DNA of 5,126 bases from Cypionkella sp. GTDB taxonomy: Bacteria; Pseudomonadota; Alphaproteobacteria; Rhodobacterales; Rhodobacteraceae. The first letter of the stretch is position 1. Each line of letters starts with the position of its first letter. The translations under genes were made by a program, and so were the position numbers. The stretch is from NCBI GenBank assembly GCA_018063485.1, contig JAGPBG010000195.1:1-5126 (forward strand), written 5' to 3'. The notes under the pieces are model-generated. The model worked only from the letters and a program-made list of their open reading frames with translations, was not told where the DNA came from and ran no database searches. This document shows, piece after piece, positions 1-4,442 of the stretch.

Positions 1-789
1 GTCTTTGCCATGCTGGCACATCCCGTCGGTCATGCCAAAAGCCCCGGCATGTTCAACGTGTTGTTCGAGGATCGCGGTCTGGACAGTCTGATGGTTCCGA
101 TGACCTGCCTGCCAGAAGCGTTTGATCAGCTTTGGGCGGGGTTGACGGCAATGTCGAACCTGCGCGGGGTGATCGTGTCGATTCCGTTCAAAGCCAAGGT
201 GTTGGAAAAGGCCAAAACCGCCCATCCTCGCGCCGCAAGGGTTGGGGCGGCGAATGTTGTGCGACGCCTGCAATCAGGCGGGTGGGAGGCAGACAATTTC
301 GACGGTCTGGGTTTTTTGCTGGGCATGAAGGCGGCGGGACATCAGATCGCGGGAAAGCGCGTGCTTCAGGTCGGTGCTGGTGGTGGCGGTTCGTCGATTG
401 CCTATTGTCTGGCCGAAGCGGGCGCACTCGAACTGACCCTTGCCGATATCGACACGGTTCGGGTTGCGGCACTCGCCAAAGGTGTTCAGGCGGCCTTCCC
501 TTCGTGCAAGGTGCGGGTGGGGCCCGCTGATCCGGGCGGCATGGAACTGGTGGTCAATGCAACCCCTGTCGGCATGAGGCCGGACGACCCTCTGCCTTTG
601 CCCGTTGATCGGCTGACAGCCGCGATGACGGTGGCGGATATCATCATGGAGCCGCGCGAAACGCGGCTTCTGGCCGAAGCGCGTCGCCGTGGATGCACGG
701 TGCAACCCGGTCAACCGATGATGGATTGCCAAATGCAGGCCATGGCGGAATTCTTCGATGTGGGAAGGAACCATCGCAATGTCGGGTGA
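1..789 (+). CDS. AroE-like quinate/shikimate dehydrogenase family protein (5' end outside window)
   Basis: Shikimate-dehydrogenase superfamily oxidoreductase (cytoplasmic, NAD(P)-dependent oxidation/reduction of a hydroxy or keto carboxylate). The frame is open from base 1. The first ATG (base 10) would remove most of the first beta strand, which in E. coli AroE precedes the substrate loop, so the true start is upstream. Counting from base 1: substrate loop HPVGHAKSP at 7-15, VSIPFK at 59-64, catalytic Lys64, Asn85 (AANVV), catalytic Asp101 (DNFDG), glycine-rich cofactor loop GAGGGGSS near 125-132, VVNATPVGM at 184-192, Gln244. The catalytic Lys/Asp pair, Asn and Gln are conserved. The first Ser of the usual HSxSP is Ala12, the usual NVT is IVS, and the Thr before the catalytic Asp is Phe100. 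After the second Rossmann strand, ADID (148-151) replaces the NADP-binding NRT of AroE. This resembles the ADLD of NAD-dependent corynebacterial quinate/shikimate dehydrogenase (from memory), so NAD(H) is likely. Its position in a catabolic-looking operon and its altered pocket argue against a biosynthetic aroE. Family assignment is firm; substrate unknown. Confidence 0.88.
   Translation, partial: VFAMLAHPVGHAKSPGMFNVLFEDRGLDSLMVPMTCLPEAFDQLWAGLTAMSNLRGVIVSIPFKAKVLEKAKTAHPRAARVGAANVVRRLQSGGWEADNFDGLGFLLGMKAAGHQIAGKRVLQVGAGGGGSSIAYCLAEAGALELTLADIDTVRVAALAKGVQAAFPSCKVRVGPADPGGMELVVNATPVGMRPDDPLPLPVDRLTAAMTVADIIMEPRETRLLAEARRRGCTVQPGQPMMDCQMQAMAEFFDVGRNHRNVG
762..769 (+). promoter_or_regulatory. 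Ribosome binding site that fixes the SDR 1 start
   Basis: GGGAAGGA lies nine bases before the ATG at 779, inside the last codons of the AroE-like gene. An in-frame ATG at 758 has only a weak GGCGGA in front of it and would add seven residues before the SDR core. The site therefore favours 779 as the start. Confidence 0.7.
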
Positions 790-1579
790 ACCGCTTGCGC
801 TCATCATCGGTGGCACCTCCGGTATCGGCCGGGCTATCGCTCTGCGTTTCGCCGCCGAGGGAATGCGTCTCCTCATTGCGGGCCGCAACATCGAGCGCGG
901 CCAGACGGTTGCCACAGCCTGCCGTGCCGCCGGTGCCCCGGTGGCCACTTTCCTTGCCGTCGATGTGGGCGACCCCGACTCGGTTATTGCTCTGGGTGTC
1001 GCGGTGCGGGAGAATCATGGTGTGCCCGATATCCTGGTCAATTGCGCGGGGATATTGCAAAGTGGCAAGCGCGTCCTGGATCAGCCGCTGGAGGAAGACG
1101 AGCGGCTTTGGCGCATCAATTACCGCGGCACATTGCTGGGCGCGCAGGTCTTTGGCCGGATGATGGCCGAGGCCGGGCGAGGTGCGATCCTGAACCTGGG
1201 GTCATTGGCGTCTTTCGCGCCATTGTCGCTGCCCGCCTACACGCCCAGCAAGCGGGCTGTGCTGGCCTTGACCGAGATACTGGCGAGCGAACTTGGCCCC
1301 AAAGGGGTCCGTGTCAACGCTGTTGCACCTGGATACACTCTGTCCGACGGGCTGAAGGGCAAGATCGCGGCAGGTGAACGCAACCCGCAGGCGATTTTGG
1401 CAACCACCGCGCTGCGGAAATTCGTGCAACCCGAAGACGTCGCCGAGGCCGCCCTGTTCCTGTGTTCGGATCGTGCGGCCAGCATCACCGGCGTGACGCT
1501 GGCGGTAGATGCCGGCTGGCTGGTTCAAGCCCCTCACGCGCAATACCAACTTGGCAACCCCATCAGAGATCGAGAGTAA
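779..1579 (+). CDS. Short-chain dehydrogenase/reductase, classical type (SDR 1)
   Basis: Classical SDR oxidoreductase of 266 residues, cytoplasmic, interconverting an alcohol and a carbonyl with NAD(P). Numbering from the ATG at 779: cofactor motif GGTSGIG 11-17, Arg36 just after beta strand 2 (AGRN), Asp62 (VDV) at the adenine, NCAG 88-91, catalytic tetrad Asn114, Ser142, Tyr154 and Lys158 (YTPSK), VAPG 182-185, and the C-terminal VDAGW segment at 243-247. Arg36 suggests NADP(H). The C terminus runs about 19 residues past that segment, slightly longer than in many FabG-like enzymes. The start overlaps the AroE-like gene by 11 bases and the stop is one base from the Rid gene, so the three are almost certainly co-transcribed and translationally coupled. 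The protein resembles FabG-type reductases, but the catabolic neighbours make a role in fatty-acid synthesis unlikely. Substrate cannot be assigned. Confidence 0.93.
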   Translation: MSGEPLALIIGGTSGIGRAIALRFAAEGMRLLIAGRNIERGQTVATACRAAGAPVATFLAVDVGDPDSVIALGVAVRENHGVPDILVNCAGILQSGKRVLDQPLEEDERLWRINYRGTLLGAQVFGRMMAEAGRGAILNLGSLASFAPLSLPAYTPSKRAVLALTEILASELGPKGVRVNAVAPGYTLSDGLKGKIAAGERNPQAILATTALRKFVQPEDVAEAALFLCSDRAASITGVTLAVDAGWLVQAPHAQYQLGNPIRDRE

Positions 1580-1580
1580 A

Positions 1581-1928
1581 TTGGCAGATATTCAAAGACT
1601 TGACTTCGATACCCGTGTTCATCATGGCGTGGTCCATAACGGCACCGTCTATCTGACCGGGCAGGTCGGCACCCCCGGACTGAGTGCCGGGGATCAGATG
1701 CAAGAAGTGCTGGACAAGATCGACACCCTGCTTGCCAAGGCAGGCTCCAGCCGGGACAATATCTTGCATGTTCAGATGTGGCTGGATGACATCCGCGATT
1801 TCGACGCGGTGAACAAGGTCTGGGATGCATGGATCACGCCTGCCCACGCTCCTGCAAGATCAAGTGGTGAAGGGCGGATGACCAAAGCTGGCATGTTGGT
1901 GGAGTTGATCGTTACCGCTGCCATCTGA
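1581..1928 (+). CDS. RidA/YjgF/UK114 family protein (putative enamine/imine deaminase)
   Basis: Rid-family protein, known as a small trimeric enzyme that hydrolyses reactive enamine/imine intermediates made by PLP enzymes or amino-acid oxidation to keto acid and ammonia. I place the start at TTG 1581. That gives 115 residues, the usual family length, and an N terminus of the normal form leading into VVHNGTVYLTGQV (17-29). An in-frame ATG at 1509 would add 24 residues lying inside SDR 1 and has no family counterpart. Other landmarks are a conserved helix near 38-55, HVQMWLDDI 63-71, and PARSS 91-95, where Arg93 matches the Arg of E. coli RidA (Arg105) that binds the substrate carboxylate. The C-terminal strand reads VELIVTA, so the second Glu of the IEIEAIA strand of E. 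coli RidA is replaced by Ile110. This suggests a Rid subfamily other than archetypal RidA. The GAGAG ribosome site (1572-1576) is weak and the TTG sits one base after the SDR 1 stop, consistent with coupled re-initiation. Confidence 0.88.
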   Translation: MADIQRLDFDTRVHHGVVHNGTVYLTGQVGTPGLSAGDQMQEVLDKIDTLLAKAGSSRDNILHVQMWLDDIRDFDAVNKVWDAWITPAHAPARSSGEGRMTKAGMLVELIVTAAI

Positions 1929-1960
1929 TAAGGCTGCACAACCCTGATCCAAGGTGGCTG

Positions 1961-2686
1961 ATGAAGCGCAAATCCCTGTCTACCGTGGTTTTCGAAGATC
2001 TGCTGGAGCAAATCCGCTCTGGCAGACTTAGTCCGGGTGCGCAATTGCCTGTCGAAACGGAACTTTGCGAGGCTTTCAATGTCAGCCGCACCGTTGTGCG
2101 TGAGGCTATCGCACGGCTGCGGTCGGAAGGATTGGTGATTCCGCGTCAAGGCAAAGGCGTATTTGTCAGTGAGGCGCCGCTCAGCAGTTTCACCATTCCC
2201 GACCAGGATCTGAATGCCTTGCCGCAAACTTTGGCTTTGCTGGAGCTTCGCCTTGGCGTCGAGATCGAAGCGGCCGGGCTTTGCGCCCAGCGATGCACCG
2301 AGGCCGAGGCCGAGGCAATTCGCGTTGAAATGGAGCGCGTGGATGCAAGCCATCCCGACCCGGCATCAACCCGCGTTCATTACGATTACGACTTTCATTT
2401 GCTGATTGCGCGCGGCGCGCATAACCCGCAGATTCTTGATTTTCTTACCTATCTCAGCGCCATTCTCAGCCCTCGCCTTCAACTTGGTTATGTTCTGCTG
2501 CCGTCTTTGAAAGACGAGTATTTCAACCGCATCCATGAAGAGCATCACGCCATTGTGGTGGCAATCGAGCATCGCAATGCGGACGAAGCGCGCAAAGCAA
2601 TGCGCACTCATCTCTTCAACAGCCTAGAGCGGCTTCGGGCATTGGGCCGCACAACCGGGACAATGAGCGCCTCAAAAGGGGCCTGA
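1961..2686 (+). CDS. GntR-family transcriptional regulator, FadR subfamily with FCD domain
   Basis: DNA-binding regulator of 241 residues, probably a local repressor released by a small carboxylic-acid ligand, as known for many FCD-type GntR proteins. The N-terminal winged helix-turn-helix covers about 5-70: LPVETELCEAF (29-39) leads into the recognition helix VSRTVVREAIARL (41-53), followed by the wing GLVIPRQGKGVFV (57-69). The C-terminal all-helical FCD domain covers about 85-225. It keeps the expected metal/ligand residues: Asp142 and His146 (DYDFH), His195 (EEHHAI) and His217 (MRTHL). Length and architecture are normal. The ATG at 1961 follows AAGG at 1951-1954 with six bases of spacing. 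The gene sits 32 bases after the Rid gene and before a 187-base leader, so it divides the locus into two sets of enzyme genes. It may control both its own operon and the downstream SDR genes. The inducer is unknown. Confidence 0.93.
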   Translation: MKRKSLSTVVFEDLLEQIRSGRLSPGAQLPVETELCEAFNVSRTVVREAIARLRSEGLVIPRQGKGVFVSEAPLSSFTIPDQDLNALPQTLALLELRLGVEIEAAGLCAQRCTEAEAEAIRVEMERVDASHPDPASTRVHYDYDFHLLIARGAHNPQILDFLTYLSAILSPRLQLGYVLLPSLKDEYFNRIHEEHHAIVVAIEHRNADEARKAMRTHLFNSLERLRALGRTTGTMSASKGA

Positions 2687-2786
2687 CCGGGCCTTGGCCG
2701 CGCAACTTCAAACGATTGCCAGCCCTGCCGCGTTCCTGGCGCGACAACAGCGCATCTGTGATCTCTGCGCATGCCCTGCCTATTCG

Positions 2787-2799
2787 AAAGCTGCGCTTT
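2787..2799 (+). terminator. Weak hairpin with T-rich tail, possible terminator or attenuator
   Basis: AAAGC and GCTTT pair around a TGC loop, and the following bases are TTCTGTTTC. The stem is only five base pairs and the tail is interrupted, so termination would be inefficient at best. It could separate transcription of the regulator operon from the SDR 2 set, or be incidental. Confidence 0.2.
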
Positions 2800-2822
2800 T
2801 CTGTTTCAGACGTTTCTTCCTT

Positions 2823-2833
2823 TTGTCCGACGA
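2823..2833. promoter_or_regulatory. Candidate FadR/GntR-type operator
   Basis: TTGTCCGACGA fits the general FadR-subfamily pattern TNGTNNNACNA, an imperfect palindrome (TTGTC / GACGA, four of five pairs) with one central base. It lies 41-51 bases before the SDR 2 start and just downstream of the gene for an FCD-type GntR regulator. Six fixed positions can match by chance in a region this size at a few percent, so this is only a candidate. Confidence 0.3.
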
Positions 2834-2863
2834 CCCATGGCGACATCCTGACCCTATCCATTT

Positions 2864-2869
2864 GGGAGG
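2864..2869 (+). promoter_or_regulatory. Ribosome binding site that fixes the SDR 2 start
   Basis: GGGAGG ends four bases before the ATG at 2874 and is the strongest Shine-Dalgarno match in the window. It sets the start directly ahead of the SDR nucleotide-binding strand (MEQVLVTGATSGIG) and rules against the longer upstream frame. Confidence 0.8.
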
Positions 2870-2873
2870 TTTC

Positions 2874-3581
2874 ATGGAGCAGGTTCTGGTCACTGGCGCG
2901 ACAAGCGGGATCGGTCGGGCAATTGCCGTTGCATTGCAGCAGGCAGGCTATGCCGTTACCGCCGTAGGGCGCAATCGCGCTGCGCTGGCCGATATTGCGG
3001 CCGCAGGTATGCAAACGCTTTGCCTGGATCTGACAGACCGGAACGCTGTGAGCGCCGCGTTGGCCGGGCGGTCGATCGACATTCTTGTGAACAATGCCGG
3101 TGTCATGCCGCCTCCGGGACCATTTGATGAAATGGACATGAACGCCATCGACCAGACTCTGGCCGTAAACCTGCAATCCGTGCTATGGTTGACGCGGTTG
3201 ATCGTGCCCCAGATGCGGGCGCGAAAATCCGGGCATGTTGTCTTTACGGGGTCATCCGCCGCCCATGCGCCGGGTGCGAATTTTGCGGTATATGCCGCAA
3301 CCAAGTCCGCGATTTCGGCCTTTGCAACGGCGCTGAGGGCCGAGGTTTCCGTTGACGGTTTGCGGGTGACCGAACTTGTCCCCGGTCGGGTTGAAACGGC
3401 GCTTTACGCCAAGGTTCTGACCGAAGCCACCCGTGATGCGATGTATGCCGGCGGCACGGCGCTGCAACCTTCCGATCTGGCCGAAGTCCTGCTCGCAGTA
3501 TTGCGACTGCCGCCCCGCGCCAATGTGACCAGGTTGGATATCATGCCCACTCGGCCGGTTGCTGCCATCAAGTTGAAATGA
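2874..3581 (+). CDS. Short-chain dehydrogenase, YdfG-like (SDR 2)
   Basis: Classical SDR of 235 residues. Motifs: TGATSGIG 7-14, Arg33 after beta strand 2 (VGRN), Asp52 (LDL), NNAG 73-76, catalytic Asn99, Ser127, Tyr140 and Lys144 (YAATK), and VPG 169-171. The C-terminal part (LRLPPRANVTRLDIMP, about 210-225) closely parallels the end of E. coli YdfG, an NADP-dependent 3-hydroxy-acid dehydrogenase acting on serine, allo-threonine and malonic semialdehyde. It lacks the VDGG-type ending of FabG-like SDRs. Arg33 supports NADP(H). A reaction on a beta-hydroxy acid, or reduction of a semialdehyde, is therefore the best guess but is not proven. The strong ribosome site and the leader in front suggest it heads the second set of genes. 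SDR 3 starts seven bases after its stop, with its ribosome site overlapping that stop. Confidence 0.92.
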   Translation: MEQVLVTGATSGIGRAIAVALQQAGYAVTAVGRNRAALADIAAAGMQTLCLDLTDRNAVSAALAGRSIDILVNNAGVMPPPGPFDEMDMNAIDQTLAVNLQSVLWLTRLIVPQMRARKSGHVVFTGSSAAHAPGANFAVYAATKSAISAFATALRAEVSVDGLRVTELVPGRVETALYAKVLTEATRDAMYAGGTALQPSDLAEVLLAVLRLPPRANVTRLDIMPTRPVAAIKLK

Positions 3582-3584
3582 GGA
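3580..3584 (+). promoter_or_regulatory. Ribosome binding site of SDR 3 overlapping the SDR 2 stop
   Basis: GAGGA shares two bases with the SDR 2 TGA stop and is four bases from the GTG at 3589. A ribosome ending on SDR 2 would sit on this site, which indicates translational coupling and supports the GTG start. Confidence 0.7.
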
Positions 3585-3588
3585 AAAC

Positions 3589-4338
3589 GTGAGAGATCTG
3601 AACCTTGTGATCGTAGGCGGCGGTGCCGGACTTGGTGCGCTTCTGGCCAAGATGGCGGTGGAGGCGGATGCCACGGGAATTGGCATCATCGACATCAACG
3701 TTGAGACGGCAGACGCCGTGCTGGCACCCGCGCGGGCGAAGGGCCTGAAAGCGGTGGCGGTGGCCTGTGATATCCGCACCGCTGCCGCATCGCATGAAGC
3801 CTTTGGTCAAGTGGCGGCTGTCCTTGGCCGGGTTGATACGTTGATCAACTGCGCCGCGATCTACCCCCGTCGCCCCACGCTGGGCGTCACCGATGAGGAA
3901 TGGGATCTCTCAAATGCCATCAATATCAAGGGCACCTATCACATGATGGTGGCCGCGATCGAGCACATGCGCGCGCAGTCTCCCAAAGAGCATGTGCGCG
4001 GCCGCATCGTCAACATCACCTCGGTGGATGCCTTCAAGGCTCATCCCAAGAATATTCACTATGCCGCAACCAAGGCCGCAGTCGTCAGCCTGACCCGTTC
4101 AGTTGCGGATCATGTGGCGCCCGACGGGATCCTGGTCAACTCGGTTGCTCCGGCCGGCATGGCAACACAAAAGGCAGCAGCCAGCGGTTTTCTCGGCGAG
4201 CTCGCCAAGGCAAGCCCACTGGGCCGTGGCGCACAACCGCCCGAGATTGCAGAATGGGTGCTGATGGCCGGCGGGCCGAAGAACACCTACATGACCGGTG
4301 AAAACATCATTGTTTCAGGAGGATACATCTACGCTTGA
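3589..4338 (+). CDS. Short-chain dehydrogenase, NAD-type (SDR 3)
   Basis: Classical SDR of 249 residues with a GTG start. The cofactor loop is GGGAGLG (10-16), with Gly where most SDRs have Thr. Asp35 at the end of beta strand 2 (IIDIN) is the usual mark of NAD(H) binding. Asp61 (CDI) contacts adenine. The NNAG motif is altered to NCAA (87-90). The catalytic tetrad is intact: Asn112, Ser145, Tyr158 and Lys162 (YAATK). The normally conserved PG after the last Rossmann strands reads VAPAGM (186-191). The C terminus has the usual MTGENIIVSGGY segment (235-246), so the gene is full length. NAD preference fits an oxidative, catabolic step, in contrast to the NADP-type SDR 1 and SDR 2. It follows SDR 2 directly, then a 104-base spacer leads to the transporter gene. 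Substrate unknown. Confidence 0.92.
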   Translation: MRDLNLVIVGGGAGLGALLAKMAVEADATGIGIIDINVETADAVLAPARAKGLKAVAVACDIRTAAASHEAFGQVAAVLGRVDTLINCAAIYPRRPTLGVTDEEWDLSNAINIKGTYHMMVAAIEHMRAQSPKEHVRGRIVNITSVDAFKAHPKNIHYAATKAAVVSLTRSVADHVAPDGILVNSVAPAGMATQKAAASGFLGELAKASPLGRGAQPPEIAEWVLMAGGPKNTYMTGENIIVSGGYIYA

Positions 4339-4347
4339 GCGAACCAT

Positions 4348-4369
4348 CCTTGCCACGGGCAGGGCAAGG
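4348..4369 (+). repeat. Intercistronic hairpin (7-bp stem)
   Basis: CCTTGCC (4348-4354) and GGCAAGG (4363-4369) are perfect complements around an eight-base loop, starting ten bases after the SDR 3 stop. No T-run follows, so it is not a standard intrinsic terminator. Hairpins here commonly stabilise or partially terminate upstream mRNA ahead of a highly expressed binding-protein gene. That role is inferred. Confidence 0.5.
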
Positions 4370-4370
4370 C

Positions 4371-4399
4371 ACCGGCGCGAAACAAGGCGGAACCGGCGC
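4371..4399. repeat. Direct repeat ACCGGCGC, two copies 21 bases apart
   Basis: ACCGGCGC occurs at 4371-4378 and again at 4392-4399. The 21-base start-to-start distance is about two helical turns, which would put both copies on one DNA face. They could be regulator half-sites for the transporter gene, but eight-base GC-rich repeats also arise by chance. Confidence 0.3.
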
Positions 4400-4414
4400 T
4401 TCGAACAACCGCCT
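4385..4414 (+). repeat. Second intercistronic inverted repeat
   Basis: AGGCGG (4385-4390) pairs with CCGCCT (4409-4414) across an 18-base loop, ending 28 bases before the binding-protein start. The long loop makes it weaker than the hairpin at 4348. It would leave the AAGGA ribosome site at 4430-4434 free. Confidence 0.3.
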
Positions 4415-4442
4415 GCGTCACATTTCAACAAGGAACATCTTC

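Larger units (their letters stand above)
2687..2873 (+). promoter_or_regulatory. 187-base leader between the regulator and SDR 2, likely promoter/operator region
   Basis: This is the widest gap before the transporter gene and the natural place for a second promoter. It changes from GC-rich to a pyrimidine-rich stretch around 2797-2826. It holds a short inverted repeat (2787-2799), a TCTG-TTT-CAGA palindrome (2800-2810) and a GntR-type candidate operator (2823-2833). I do not see a convincing sigma-70 -35/-10 pair. The SDR 2 frame is open backwards through this region to a TTG at 2694, but those 60 codons do not resemble SDR sequence, so I treat them as untranslated. Confidence 0.45.

Noticed and set aside
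758..778. Earlier ATG start for SDR 1
   Set aside because: It has a weaker ribosome site and adds seven residues not expected before the Rossmann strand; the ATG at 779 has GGGAAGGA at ideal spacing.
274..948. 224-codon open frame on the minus strand
   Set aside because: It lies antisense to the AroE-like gene and SDR 1, both with clear family motifs; its translation is Arg/His/Pro-rich with no recognisable domain, typical of shadow frames in GC-rich DNA.
2678..2697. GGGGCC/GGCCTT hairpin at the regulator stop codon as a terminator
   Set aside because: The stem relies on two G-T pairs and no T-run follows; GC-rich sequence continues.
2756..2786. CTGTGA ... TATTCG as a sigma-70 promoter for SDR 2
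   Set aside because: Only three of six bases match in each box and the 19-base spacer is long; not better than chance.
2694..2873. N-terminal extension of SDR 2 or a separate Cys-rich leader peptide in the same open frame
   Set aside because: There is no stop in these 60 codons, but the strong GGGAGG site and the SDR fold both begin at 2874, and the upstream residues have no SDR resemblance.
2616..3176. 186-codon open frame on the minus strand across the leader
   Set aside because: It overlaps the ends of the regulator and SDR 2 genes in antisense and shows no domain or ribosome site support; a shadow of high GC content.
3252..3779. 175-codon open frame on the minus strand
   Set aside because: Antisense to SDR 2 and SDR 3, with no domain or start signal support.
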